A DNA stretch of 39,931 nt from Enhygromyxa salina (lineage in GTDB: Bacteria; Myxococcota_A; Polyangia; Nannocystales; Nannocystaceae). A program made the translations under genes and the position numbers. How positions within the stretch are numbered: the first letter of the stretch is position 1; each line of letters opens with the position of its first letter. Shown here in pieces: positions 16,081-23,678 of this stretch. The notes under the pieces were generated by a model, which worked only from the letters and a program-made list of their open reading frames with translations, was not told where the DNA came from and did not search any database. The DNA lies in contig NZ_PVNL01000066.1 in NCBI RefSeq assembly GCF_002994635.1, positions 1 through 39,931 of the forward strand. The letters are read 5' to 3'.

Positions 16081-16450
16081 CCGTGCTGTCGGACCACGGC
16101 TTGGCGGCCGCCTCGCCGAAGCTTTGGCGCTCATGAAGCTGACATCGCGTTGTCTTTGCGCAAGCCTGCGCCGTCGGTGCGTGGTAGCGCAACGGCACCC
16201 ATGCTCGCCAGGTCGATCATTTTTTCACTGGTCACCGCATGTGGACTCACCACATCAACACGTGTCAGTCCGTGCTGTATTGCGGTGGCACTTGGTCCAA
16301 GGCTGACGGACACGTCGCGTGCACTGGCGACAAGTGAGCTCGAACGGCTCGAGCTCTTTCACTGGTTCGCCCACTGACACCCTGGTCGCCGATGACCCGC
16401 CTCCGCGACTCAGGCGCCACGCTGCGAGCGGCCGACGTGGGCCTGCTGCC
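16054..16450. repeat. Degenerate direct repeat flanking a decayed stretch
   Basis: The segment CTCAGGCGCTCCGAGCGGCC and following bases (16054-16092) recurs with changes at 16409-16450 (CTCAGGCGCCACGCTGCGAG and following). Read on the minus strand, both encode a similar peptide tail (RQHGLVGRSER versus RQQAHVGRSQR). The 445-base stretch between genes, 15965-16409, holds this repeat and a possible gene remnant and otherwise nothing I recognise. Confidence 0.45.
16131..16358 (-). pseudogene. Possible uroporphyrinogen-III synthase C-terminal remnant
   Basis: The minus-strand frame between stops (about 75 codons) has no good start codon but contains VSVSLGPSATAIQHGLTRVD, then VVSPHAVTSEKMIDLA. 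This resembles the C-terminal portion of HemD-type uroporphyrinogen-III synthases (LGPxTA...G...VDVV...T...M). It lacks the N-terminal lobe, and the surrounding sequence has lower GC and no obvious continuation. I read it as a decayed fragment; a chance match is possible. Confidence 0.3.
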
Positions 16451-16652
16451 GGGCCCCGCGGACCATTCGGTAGGTCAGCACCGAGCCGCAGCTCATCGCC
16501 AGCACCTGGCCAGCTAGCTTGATCTCCTCTGCGGGGGTCTGCTCGTGCCCGGGTCGGGCCTGCAGATCCGGCCGTATGCTGATCATCAAGAGGATGACGC
16601 CAAACAACAACCCCGAGAACAGGGTCCAGGAATTTGTGATTCGCTCGAACAT
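16410..16652 (-). CDS. Small membrane protein, two helices
   Basis: 80 residues from the ATG at 16652 (MFERITNSWTLF). One clear transmembrane segment at residues 8-27 (SWTLFSGLLFGVILLMISI), a short charged loop (RPGHEQTPAEE) and a second, weaker helix (IKLAGQVLAMSCGSVLTYRMV). The frame stays open upstream through a protein-like stretch (GQKPEPELISDFLNPRVAAE), so the true start may be a TTG or ATT further up, near 16700-16745. No family recognised. The C-terminal tail (RQQAHVGRSQRGA) resembles a decayed copy about 355 bases downstream. Confidence 0.5.
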   Translation of the reverse strand: MFERITNSWTLFSGLLFGVILLMISIRPDLQARPGHEQTPAEEIKLAGQVLAMSCGSVLTYRMVRGARQQAHVGRSQRGA

Positions 16653-16779
16653 GGGGATACCGGTGCTTAGAGCCTCTGCAGCGACTCGAGGGTTCAAAAA
16701 ATCCGATATCAGCTCGGGCTCGGGCTTCTGACCGGAGCCAATGACAATTTCGCCCTCGCGCTCGCCCGGGGTGCGGTGA

Positions 16780-16785
16780 TAGCGT
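16780..16785 (+). promoter_or_regulatory. -10-like TAGCGT, 7 nt before start
   Basis: TAGCGT then seven bases then ATG 16793, no Shine-Dalgarno. Same layout as several other lipoprotein genes in the window. Confidence 0.5.
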
Positions 16786-16792
16786 CTGCGGC

Positions 16793-17185
16793 ATGCGAGC
16801 GTCGGACGTCCTGCTCTCCGTGATTGTCTCGTGTGGGCTCGCGCTGGCGGGGTGTGATGGCGGCGAACCCGGCGGCGATGCGCAGAAGCCCCAGGACAAC
16901 GCCACCGCACCGCCGGTCCCGGGTGCCAGCCCGGCGTCGGCCGGGACCGCGCCGGGGAGCGTCAACATCCAGATGGGCGCCGACGCCAAGGTCCAGGCCA
17001 ACGAGCACGGCTCGGTCGTGCGCGACGGGGCTGGCAACGAGGTCAGGTCGGACGCAAACGGGGCTACGATTCGCGGCGCCGACGGCAGCGCGGTCGTCAC
17101 GGACAAGCACGGCAACATCGAGGTCAAGGCGGCCGACGGCACGTCGGTCAGCGTCGACGCGCAGGGCAATGTCAAAATCGACTAG
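16793..17185 (+). CDS. Small lipoprotein with Gly-Asp/Asn-Gly repeats
   Basis: 130 residues. Signal VLLSVIVSCGLALAGC gives lipidated Cys21. After an Ala/Pro linker, residues 55-130 are a run of short beta-like repeats of the form 'DAxGxxVR.DxxGxxI': GADAKVQANEHG, RDGAGNEVRSDANG, RGADGSAVVTDKHG, VKAADGTSVSVDAQG. This looks like a beta-solenoid or fibre-like surface piece. Function unknown. Its end overlaps the start of the ferredoxin-like gene by 17 bases, in another frame, so the two may be cotranscribed although their compartments differ. Confidence 0.75.
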   Translation: MRASDVLLSVIVSCGLALAGCDGGEPGGDAQKPQDNATAPPVPGASPASAGTAPGSVNIQMGADAKVQANEHGSVVRDGAGNEVRSDANGATIRGADGSAVVTDKHGNIEVKAADGTSVSVDAQGNVKID

Positions 17186-17432
17186 CCCGCGCGTGGCGAT
17201 CCACGTCGATGGCGAGCGGGTCGACGTCCCGCCTGGCGCGAGCTTGGCCGCGGTGCTGCTCGACCTGCGGCTGGCCGGCCGCGGGGTGAACCCCAGCTGG
17301 GCGCCGATCTGCGCGATGGCCAGCTGCTTTGGCTGCCTGGTGCGCGTCGACACCCACGAGCAGGTCCGCGCCTGCACCGAGCGCTGCCGCGAAGGCATGC
17401 GAGTCGATACCCATGCTCGACCGCCAAGCTGA
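17169..17432 (+). CDS. (2Fe-2S)-binding protein, HcnA/OoxC-like
   Basis: 87 residues from ATG 17169, overlapping the lipoprotein end by 17 bases. The fold is a small plant-type ferredoxin: beta-grasp opening VAIHVDGERVDVPPG, then cluster ligands Cys48, Cys53, Cys56 and Cys69 (CX4CX2CX12C in PICAMASCFGCLVRV...RAC). Such stand-alone small subunits pair with an FAD amine/amino-acid oxidase subunit in hydrogen cyanide synthase (HcnA), opine oxidases and proline/sarcosine-type dehydrogenases. The next gene overlaps it by 20 bases and encodes that partner. The acceptor of electrons is unknown. Confidence 0.85.
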   Translation: MSKSTSPRVAIHVDGERVDVPPGASLAAVLLDLRLAGRGVNPSWAPICAMASCFGCLVRVDTHEQVRACTERCREGMRVDTHARPPS

Positions 17433-18705
17433 CGTCTGCGTGGTCGGAGCCGGTCCCGCGGGCCTGGCCGCCGCGGTCACGGCCGCCGAAGCGGGCGCGC
17501 GCGTGATCATGCTCGATCAAGCCCCGAGCCCCGGCGGTCAGATCTGGCGGCGCGATTTCGACGCCCCCCCACCCGCGGCAGCCTGCGCGTGGCTCGAGCG
17601 GGCCGAGGCCGCGGGCGATCGGCTCGAGCGACTGCACGGCGCTGCCGTCGTCGACGGGTCGCTGGAGCCGACCACGCTGGTGACGTCGAGCCGGGCGGGC
17701 GCGCTCCGGATCACCGCCGCCAAGCTGGTGATCGCGTGTGGGGCGACCGAGCGCTTCTTGCCGTTCCCGGGCTGGACGCTGCCTGGTGTCGTGGGGGTTG
17801 GCGCGCTGCAGGCGTTTGCGAAGCAAGGCCTGCCGGTCGCGGGGCGCGAGCTGGTGATCGCGGGAACCGGACCCCTGCTGCTGGCGGTCGCGGCCGACAT
17901 GATCCAGCGCGGCGCCAAGATCATGGCGATCGTCGAGCAGAGCCCACGCCGCAAGCTGATGGGACTGGGCGCGAGCGCGCTGCGGCACCCGAGCAAGCGC
18001 AGGCAAGCGGTCGGTCTTGCCGCTCGCCTGGCGACCGTCACCCAGCACTTCGGAGCCTGGCCCGTGGCGGCCGAGGGTCGCGACGCCGTCACCCACGTGA
18101 TCATTGATCGCGAGCGCGCGCTCGGTCGGCGCGAGCAAATCCGGCTGCGCTGCGACCTGCTCGCGTGCAGCTTCGGGCTGGTGCCCGAGACTCGGCTGGC
18201 GGCGTTGCTCGGGCTCGAGATCCGCGACACGGCGATCGTCACCGACACCCACCAACGCGCCATGCTGGCGAGCTCGCAGCCGGTCGGGCCCGCGAAGCTC
18301 GCGGTCTTGGCGGCCGGCGAGTGCTGTGGGATCGGCGGCGTTGATCTGGCGCTGATCGAGGGCGAGATCGCTGGCTTGGTGGCGGCCGATCGAACGCCGC
18401 CGCCAGCCCTGCTCGACCGCCGCGATCAGGAGCGCGGGTTCGCGGCGCGGCTCGACAGCTGCTACTCGCTGCGCCCCGAGCTGCGTGAGCTGCCCGCGCC
18501 CAGCACGATCGTGTGCCGCTGCGAGGGCGTCGTGCTCGAGCGTCTGCGCGGGTTTGCCGACCCGCGCGCGGCCAAGCTGCAGACCCGCTGCGGCATGGGT
18601 CCATGCCAGGGTCGGGTCTGCGGTCCGGCGACCCAGACCCTGTTCGGCTGGGCCCAGGATCGACCTCGCGCTCCGCTGTCGCCGATCCCGATCGATCAGC
18701 TGTAG
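17413..18705 (+). CDS. FAD-dependent oxidoreductase with C-terminal [2Fe-2S] domain, HcnB/OoxA-like
   Basis: 430 residues from ATG 17413. N-terminal dinucleotide-binding motif GAGPAGLAAAV at residues 12-22 and 'GGQIWRRDF' typical of the HcnB/opine oxidase A subunit. A second nucleotide-binding region is GTGPLLLAVA near 152. The C-terminal BFD-like domain has cluster cysteines in IVCRCEG, CGMGPCQGRVC. Together with the preceding small ferredoxin it forms a two-subunit pair. The third subunit of cyanide synthase (HcnC) or opine oxidase (B subunit) is not next to it; a DoxX-like gene follows after 32 bases. Substrate could be an amino acid or opine. Confidence 0.85.
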   Translation: MLDRQADVCVVGAGPAGLAAAVTAAEAGARVIMLDQAPSPGGQIWRRDFDAPPPAAACAWLERAEAAGDRLERLHGAAVVDGSLEPTTLVTSSRAGALRITAAKLVIACGATERFLPFPGWTLPGVVGVGALQAFAKQGLPVAGRELVIAGTGPLLLAVAADMIQRGAKIMAIVEQSPRRKLMGLGASALRHPSKRRQAVGLAARLATVTQHFGAWPVAAEGRDAVTHVIIDRERALGRREQIRLRCDLLACSFGLVPETRLAALLGLEIRDTAIVTDTHQRAMLASSQPVGPAKLAVLAAGECCGIGGVDLALIEGEIAGLVAADRTPPPALLDRRDQERGFAARLDSCYSLRPELRELPAPSTIVCRCEGVVLERLRGFADPRAAKLQTRCGMGPCQGRVCGPATQTLFGWAQDRPRAPLSPIPIDQL

Positions 18706-18724
18706 ACCGGACCAGCGAATCGGC

Positions 18725-18730
18725 AATACT
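18725..18730 (+). promoter_or_regulatory. -10-like AATACT, 7 nt before start
   Basis: AATACT sits seven bases before ATG 18738. It keeps A2 and T6 of the -10 element but lacks T1, so it is weaker than the TANNNT cases. Confidence 0.3.
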
Positions 18731-18737
18731 CCCCGCC

Positions 18738-19157
18738 ATGTCCGCCCAAAAGCGTCAGGTCAAAGCCGTGTTCCGAGGCTTGCTCGGCGCGGTGATGGTC
18801 CTCGTGGGGCTGATGCACTTCGTGAACCCCGAGCCGTTCATCATGATCGTCCCGGACTACCTGCCGTACCACGCGGCGCTGGTGTACATCAGCGGGGTCT
18901 TCGAGATCCTCCTGGGCGTCGCGTTGTTCGTCCCCCAGGTTCGCTCGCTCGCTGGCTGGGGTTTGATCGCGCTGTTCCTCGCCGTGCTGCCGGCCAACAT
19001 CTGGATGGCCACACAGGGCATTCAGCTGCCGGGCCTGGAGGTGTCGCCCGCGGTCGCGTGGGCGCGCCTGCCCTTCCAGGCCGTGTTCATCGTGTGGGCC
19101 TGGGCGGTGACGCGACCCGACGCAGATCCCAATGAAGCGAGCCCGGACCGCGAGTAG
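18738..19157 (+). CDS. DoxX-like membrane protein
   Basis: 139 residues. Four hydrophobic helices typical of the DoxX/DoxD fold: FRGLLGAVMVLVGLMHFV, AALVYISGVFEILLGVALFV, LAGWGLIALFLAVLPANIWM and PFQAVFIVWAWAV. The phrase 'GLMHFVNPEPFIMIVPDYLP' is characteristic of this subgroup, given here as its key signature. These inner-membrane proteins are thought to interact with quinones or redox enzymes, though the function of this branch is not established. It lies 32 bases after the FAD oxidoreductase but has its own -10-like element. Confidence 0.8.
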   Translation: MSAQKRQVKAVFRGLLGAVMVLVGLMHFVNPEPFIMIVPDYLPYHAALVYISGVFEILLGVALFVPQVRSLAGWGLIALFLAVLPANIWMATQGIQLPGLEVSPAVAWARLPFQAVFIVWAWAVTRPDADPNEASPDRE

Positions 19158-19170
19158 CGGCCCGGGCTCG
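19138..19170. terminator. Bidirectional hairpin between convergent genes
   Basis: CGAGCCCGG (19138-19146) pairs perfectly with CCGGGCTCG (19162-19170). The stem overlaps the last codons and stop of the DoxX-like gene and faces the convergent cytochrome-like gene ending at 19193. No U-tract. Confidence 0.6.
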
Positions 19171-19192
19171 TGCGCGAGCGGGCTGACGTGGG

Positions 19193-19825
19193 CTAGAGCG
19201 CCGCGCCGCTGTTGATCCAGTCGGCGATCAACATCTGGTCGGCGTCGTCGAGCGGGTTCGACGAGACCGGCCCGCCCGTGTTGGGCATCTGGTTGGTGTC
19301 GGTGGCCTGGGTGCCGGCGATCTTCTGAAAGAAGTAGCTGTTGTCCGCGTCGCCCGGGGTCACCCGATTGAGGTTGACGTCCTGGGTGGCCGGCACGTTG
19401 ACCAAGTTGGCGTAGGCGGTCGCAGCGTTCGGCATGGCCAGCAGCGCCGGCATTCCGTTGATGTGACAGCTACAGCCAGCCATGATGATCGGGTAGATGT
19501 CGTCGGTGAACGAGATGTCGGCGTCTCCGTCGCCATCACCGTCGCCATCGCCGTCTCCGTCGCCATCGCCGTCTCCGTCGCCATCGCCATCGCCGGTCGG
19601 GTCCCCGTCGCCATCGCCTGGGTCCCCGTCTCCGTCGCCGGTCGGGTCGCCGTCTCCATCGCCGCTCGGGTCCCCGTCTCCGTCGCCGCTCGGGTCCCCG
19701 TCTCCGTCGCCAGTGGTGTCGGTCTCAGCCGACTCACCGGTTCCATCGTCGGTGCACCCTGGCAGGGTGACTGCGAACGTGAGGGCAGCGGTAATCGACA
19801 GGCAGATTAAATGAGTTCGATTCAT
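19193..19825 (-). CDS. Cytochrome-like (PSCyt1-type) lipoprotein with long Gly-Asp linker
   Basis: 210 residues from ATG 19825; lipobox TLPGC gives Cys25. Residues 35-105 are almost entirely Gly and Asp with occasional Pro, Ser or Thr, the longest such linker in the window. Residues 106-210 resemble a planctomycete-type cytochrome c domain: 'DDIYPIIMAGCSCH', 'SYFFQKIAGT', 'QMPNTGGP', and 'ADQMLIADWINSGA'. The haem motif is odd: only one residue separates the cysteines (CSCH instead of CxxCH). Either haem is attached by one Cys, or the protein has lost haem. The MP...GGP segment supplies a candidate axial Met. Confidence 0.75.
   Translation of the reverse strand: MNRTHLICLSITAALTFAVTLPGCTDDGTGESAETDTTGDGDGDPSGDGDGDPSGDGDGDPTGDGDGDPGDGDGDPTGDGDGDGDGDGDGDGDGDGDGDGDADISFTDDIYPIIMAGCSCHINGMPALLAMPNAATAYANLVNVPATQDVNLNRVTPGDADNSYFFQKIAGTQATDTNQMPNTGGPVSSNPLDDADQMLIADWINSGAAL
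19520..19710 (-). repeat. Longest Gly-Asp coding microsatellite
   Basis: On the minus strand, GGCGAC/GGAGAC units repeat with interruptions encoding Pro-Thr or Pro-Ser. The downstream half is an almost unbroken run of Gly-Asp codons. Wobble differences (GGC/GGA, GAC/GAT) show partial divergence. Confidence 0.85.
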
Positions 19826-19832
19826 GACCCGG

Positions 19833-19838
19833 AGCGTA
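19833..19838 (-). promoter_or_regulatory. -10-like TACGCT, 7 nt before start
   Basis: On the minus strand TACGCT is followed by seven bases and the ATG at 19825. It is identical to the element before the Coq4-like gene. Confidence 0.5.
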
Positions 19839-19895
19839 CCCCGGCTCACCGAACTCATACAGAAAAAAGCCGCTTTCGCCATGCGAGCCGAGACG

Positions 19896-21071
19896 TCAGC
19901 GCGCCCCGGCGAGCTGGTCGGGACGCGCGAACCGAGCGGGCTCTCCACGCAGCGACATCTCGACGACCCATGCCCAATACTTGGCTCCGGCGCGTCGTAG
20001 CGGGCCCTCGAGCTCGGGTACGTGCACCCGCGCCCACTCGCTGGCCCCCACCACGTTGGGGATGACTGGCAGCAAGCGCGACCACACGGGCGCGCGATCG
20101 ATCCCCAGCTGATCCGCGACTTCGTCCCCGATCAACATGCGCGAGATCCCGCAGACCATCCCCGCGCGCAGCCTGGCCAGCTGACCCGCGGGCCCGCCCG
20201 GCAGCGTAGGTGGCGTGCCCAGCAGCGCGGCCGCGAGCGCCCGGCTGTCGTCGTCCGGGGGCCCCTGGGTCCACTGGATCAGCTCACGCAGCGCGGCCGC
20301 CTCGGCATAGTCACGCGGCAGCAGCTCGGCCTCGGTGCCCATCACCCACCCGACGAAATTCCACAGGTGGACCCAGTCTTCGCCCTCCTCCTCGCTGACG
20401 TCGAAGCCGAACACGCGCAGCCCTTCGACGTAGACCTCGGAGAACAGCAGGGTCGTCGCCAGCATGTCGTGTTGGTTGATCGGCATGGCCCAGCTCGCGC
20501 GGTCCCACCGACCCGAGGCCCACAGCAACCGCCGCACTTGCGCGTGGATCAAGCGGACACGCAGCGCGATCAGCCACCCCGGCGCACCAGGCCGCATCCC
20601 ACCGGGGGCACACACCGCGGTCACGAAGCGCGCGGTCTCGGCCACGCGCCGCGGGGCTTGCTCGCGCAGTCGCCCCGAGAACGCCAGCGGCTTGTTCCCG
20701 GCCGGGGCCACGTAGCCGCCGATCAGCGCGCGCAGGCTGAGCACGAACCCACCGAACAGACCCGTCCGCTCGAACAGCCGTCGCGCTCGCTCGACCCGGA
20801 CCCAGTCGACCCACGCCGGGACCTCGCGCACCGACTCGAACAGCTCCGCGATCGCTGGCGGCTCGCGCCCGCCCGGGTCCCGCCACGCGGCCGCGAGATC
20901 GAAGCGCTTCGATCGCTCGGGATCTGCGGCCAACCACTCGACCAGCGCGTCCGCTGGAGGATCGCAGCGCTCGAGCGCCGCGAAGCTGCGACTGGCGAGC
21001 TGGCCAAACCGGGCCAGCGCCCACTCGGCCCGATGGACGCGCGGGTGCGGTGTGGCGCTCGGCGGCGACAT
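19896..21071 (-). CDS. MpaB/Lcp-family oxygenase (DUF2236-like)
   Basis: 391 residues from ATG 21071, preferred over an in-frame GTG at 21116 because CATGCT lies six bases before it. The helical haem-oxygenase-like fold of MpaB/rubber oxygenase proteins is suggested by 'FERTGLFGGFVLSLRALIGGYVAPAG' (key residues only), 'RVAETARFVTAV', 'RVRLIHAQVRRLL' (His176) and 'MPINQHDMLATTLLFSEV' (His201). Members cleave or oxidise hydrophobic isoprenoid chains using a b-type haem. No signal peptide is evident. Substrate is unknown; the family name is by motif only. The gene is 70 bases upstream of the cytochrome-like lipoprotein on the same strand. Confidence 0.75.
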   Translation of the reverse strand: MSPPSATPHPRVHRAEWALARFGQLASRSFAALERCDPPADALVEWLAADPERSKRFDLAAAWRDPGGREPPAIAELFESVREVPAWVDWVRVERARRLFERTGLFGGFVLSLRALIGGYVAPAGNKPLAFSGRLREQAPRRVAETARFVTAVCAPGGMRPGAPGWLIALRVRLIHAQVRRLLWASGRWDRASWAMPINQHDMLATTLLFSEVYVEGLRVFGFDVSEEEGEDWVHLWNFVGWVMGTEAELLPRDYAEAAALRELIQWTQGPPDDDSRALAAALLGTPPTLPGGPAGQLARLRAGMVCGISRMLIGDEVADQLGIDRAPVWSRLLPVIPNVVGASEWARVHVPELEGPLRRAGAKYWAWVVEMSLRGEPARFARPDQLAGAR

Positions 21072-21077
21072 CCGAGC

Positions 21078-21083
21078 AGCATG
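21078..21083 (-). promoter_or_regulatory. -10-like CATGCT, 6 nt before start
   Basis: Minus-strand CATGCT precedes ATG 21071 by six bases with no Shine-Dalgarno. Confidence 0.35.
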
Positions 21084-21217
21084 AACCAACCCACGGGTCG
21101 ACGCGAGGGCCGACACCGCGCGAGGATTTCCACGCTGGGCTCGAGCACCATGTGTGCCCGCGGCGCACCAGCAAAGCGGCTGCGCCCGCGCTCGCTTCGG
21201 TGCACACTCCGTGGAGC

Positions 21218-21910
21218 ATGGCGATCCCGACGGACGAGCTCGCGCTGACGATCGACGTCGGCGTCGAGGTTGCCGACACCGAGGCCGAGGGCCCCGGCCG
21301 GCGCTACGCGATCTGGGTCCAGGGTTGTCCGCTGCGCTGCCCCGGCTGTTGCAACCCCGAGCTGCTGCGGTTCGGGGGCGGCACGGCTCGCACGGTCGCC
21401 AGCGTCCTCGATCAGATCTTCGCCGCCCACGCCCGCACCCCCCTCGACGGCGTCAGTTTGCTCGGCGGCGAACCGTTCGCGCAGGCGCGGCCGCTGGCGG
21501 TGCTCGCCGAGCAGGTCCAGCTTGCCGGCCTCGGGGTCATGATCTACTCGGGCTTCACCCGCGCCGAGCTCGACCTCCAGGCTCAGCAAGACGCCGCGAT
21601 CGGTCGGCTGCTCGCCGCCACAGATCTGCTCGTCGACGGCCGCTACGTGCGTGAACAACCCGACACGACGCGGCGCTGGATCGGCTCGCGCAACCAACAG
21701 CTGCACTTCCTCAGCCCGCGCCATCGCCCTGATGATCCGGTGTTTCACGCTGGCGAGACGATCGAGCTGCGCCTGGTCGACGGCCAGCTGATCATCAATG
21801 GCTGGCCGTGGCCCAAGCACGACGGACCCGGCGCCAAGGGCCTGCCGCCGTCACGCCCAAGCCGACCACGACCGCGCGCCAATCATGATCACGAGGACCC
21901 CATCCCATGA
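21218..21910 (+). CDS. Radical SAM activase-like protein (single 4Fe-4S, NrdG-like)
   Basis: 230 residues from ATG 21218. The cluster motif is GCPLRCPGCC with Cys37, Cys41 and Cys44 (CX3CX2C), after 'RRYAIWVQG', the opening typical of NrdG/PflA activating enzymes. 'SLLGGEPFAQ' supplies the GGE motif that binds SAM. It is compact and carries no auxiliary-cluster domain; the C-terminal 20-30 residues are a basic, Pro-rich tail. It is the first gene of a four-gene plus-strand set ending with an FtsH-like protease. No glycyl-radical enzyme is present nearby, so it is not an ordinary nrdG/pflA. The stop overlaps the next start (ATGA, 21907-21910). Confidence 0.8.
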   Translation: MAIPTDELALTIDVGVEVADTEAEGPGRRYAIWVQGCPLRCPGCCNPELLRFGGGTARTVASVLDQIFAAHARTPLDGVSLLGGEPFAQARPLAVLAEQVQLAGLGVMIYSGFTRAELDLQAQQDAAIGRLLAATDLLVDGRYVREQPDTTRRWIGSRNQQLHFLSPRHRPDDPVFHAGETIELRLVDGQLIINGWPWPKHDGPGAKGLPPSRPSRPRPRANHDHEDPIP

Positions 21911-23091
21911 CCCAGCCGCGTCCGCCCTGGGACACGCAGCCGTCCGCTGCGCCGGCTCGAGTGTCGCGCAGTGAAGCCGAGCTGCTCACGCTCACGCGCT
22001 CGATCCTCACGCCGGGCCCGAGCTACCTCCCGGCGCTGCGCCAGCACCCCAAGCGGATCGCACGGATCACCGCGATCGGCCCCACGGCCATGCGCTTGCT
22101 GCAGCAGACCCTGGCCCGCGGCGTGAGCTTCGAGATCCTCCGCCGCGGCGGTTGGCAGACCCGGCGCACACTCGTCGACGGCCAGCCCAAGCGCGGCCGC
22201 CTGTGGCAGCGCCACCCCACGCTCCCGCCGCTGCGGTTCGGCCCCGCCAGCTTCGAGCTGCTCGCGTGGCTGCGCAGCGAGGACGTCGGCGCGCCCACCC
22301 GCGCGCTCCCCCACATGACCGCTGGCGGCGTGGCCCCGAGCCTCGCCGACGAGCTGCTGCACTACTTCGCCGCCGAGCACATCCTCCGCGCGGGCGGCGA
22401 TCTACATCAGCCCGCGTTTATCCACTCGGGCCTGTGTCAGCTCGGCTACGCCGACGCGCTGGCCGATCAGCAACCACTGCCGCCGCTGGATCTGCGCCCG
22501 CTCGTCGAAGGCGACGGCGCGATCATCTTGGAGGCGCTGCAGCCGGAGCTCGCGGCCCGCTGGGTTGCGATGGAGCAGGCCAAGGGCGAGGTCGGGCGCG
22601 TCGACGTCATGACTCAGATCGGCCAGGCCCAGGCCCAGGCGCTCTCCAGCTTGTTCCGCGCGATCGATCGCGTCACCCCAGCCCGCCGCGATCTCGCCGG
22701 GTTCGTGGCCGAAGCTGCCCGCGACCTGCTCGCCCGCGGCCCCGAGCGCCGCTGCCCCGACCACCGCTGGTGGATCGCCGGCCTCGATCTTCGCGCCCCC
22801 CTGTCCGCCCGCCAGGCCGCGTTCGTCGGCGCCGCCGCGTTCTTGCGCGCCCTCGGCACGCTCGGCGTCTGGATCGACCAAGCTGGCCTCGTGCCCCACT
22901 TCGACGACGACTACGAGGCCGCCCAGCTGCTCTTGTCGACCTGGACATACCTCCACCGCGCGCGAGAGCCCACCGCGCCGCCGCCCCAGCGCAACCGCGA
23001 CCAGCCCCAGCTCCCCGCTGCGATCCTCGATCGCGCCAAGCTGCTCGCCAACCAACTCGAGTCCCTACACTCACTAGGCGTCCCCAGCTGA
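21907..23091 (+). CDS. Uncharacterised 394-aa protein of the radical SAM-protease cassette
   Basis: 394 residues, starting inside the stop of the radical SAM gene. I do not recognise a named family. Seen: no signal or membrane helix; a region 70-110 with 'VSFEILRRGGWQTRRTLVDG' and a core near 110-160 rich in Leu/Phe; a helical middle with 'TQIGQAQAQALSSLFRAI'; a C-terminal part 'LDLRAPLSARQAAFVGAAAFLRALGTLGVWIDQAG'-like helix (key residues ARQAAFVGAAAF). It may be a dedicated partner ('X' component) of the downstream AAA+ protease. The cassette resembles in outline FtsH-centred ternary systems proposed from comparative genomics, but no VWA protein is found here. Confidence 0.7.
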   Translation: MTQPRPPWDTQPSAAPARVSRSEAELLTLTRSILTPGPSYLPALRQHPKRIARITAIGPTAMRLLQQTLARGVSFEILRRGGWQTRRTLVDGQPKRGRLWQRHPTLPPLRFGPASFELLAWLRSEDVGAPTRALPHMTAGGVAPSLADELLHYFAAEHILRAGGDLHQPAFIHSGLCQLGYADALADQQPLPPLDLRPLVEGDGAIILEALQPELAARWVAMEQAKGEVGRVDVMTQIGQAQAQALSSLFRAIDRVTPARRDLAGFVAEAARDLLARGPERRCPDHRWWIAGLDLRAPLSARQAAFVGAAAFLRALGTLGVWIDQAGLVPHFDDDYEAAQLLLSTWTYLHRAREPTAPPPQRNRDQPQLPAAILDRAKLLANQLESLHSLGVPS

Positions 23092-23111
23092 CGTCGACAG
23101 TCGGAGCCCCC

Positions 23112-23678
23112 ATGAGCCGCGCCTATCGCATCCGCATCTCCGAGTCCCTGCGTCGCCACGTCAAGGTCGACGACGGCATCCAGTCCAAGCTCGAGATCCT
23201 CGACATCCTCTCCCCCGACCAGACCGCCGCCCTCCTCGAGCGCGAGCTAAAGGCCGCCGGCTTCGAGCCGCGGGACGACGGCCAGTGGGTCCGCGTCGAC
23301 GACCAGGGCGTCGAGGTCCGCGTCGATCCCAAGCAGTCCACCGTCACCGTCTCCGCCTCCGCCGACCGCGAGCTCGAGCTCCACCGCGAGAAAGTCGTCA
23401 GCGCCGTGGCCGAGAACGACGCCACCACCCGCGAGCGAGGCCGCCAAGCCCTCGAGACCGAGCTCGAAGCCGAAGCCGCCGAACGCCAAAAGGATCTCCA
23501 AGCCGAGGTCACCGCCAAGCTCGAGGGCAAGCTCGGCGACCTCCGCCGCGAGCTCGATCAGATCAGCAACCGCGTCACCGCCGAAGCGCTCAAACAAAAA
23601 GCCGCCTCCATGGGCGAAGTCCAAGAGATCAGCGAAGACCCCGACACGGGCTCGCTCACCATCCGGATCAAGCTATGA
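23112..23678 (+). CDS. Coiled-coil protein of the cassette (DUF1257/DUF2997-like ends)
   Basis: 188 residues; GGAG at the usual distance before ATG 23112. Residues 1-85 are alpha/beta ('YRIRISESLRR', 'ILDILSPDQTAALLERELKA', 'VEVRVDPKQSTVTVSA'), residues 90-160 an uninterrupted charged coiled coil (ELELHREK...ERQKDLQAEVTAKLEGKL...), and the last 20 residues a short beta element (GSLTIRIKL). The layout recalls the small DUF1257/DUF2997 proteins that accompany AAA ATPases and ferredoxins in other bacteria; this is a resemblance, not a secure assignment. It may act as an adaptor or tether for the AAA+ protease encoded 240 bases downstream. Confidence 0.65.
   Translation: MSRAYRIRISESLRRHVKVDDGIQSKLEILDILSPDQTAALLERELKAAGFEPRDDGQWVRVDDQGVEVRVDPKQSTVTVSASADRELELHREKVVSAVAENDATTRERGRQALETELEAEAAERQKDLQAEVTAKLEGKLGDLRRELDQISNRVTAEALKQKAASMGEVQEISEDPDTGSLTIRIKL

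Noticed and set aside
19520..19710. Non-coding microsatellite or assembly slippage
   Set aside because: Open in one frame between a clear lipoprotein signal and a recognisable C-terminal domain, with matching linkers in other genes.
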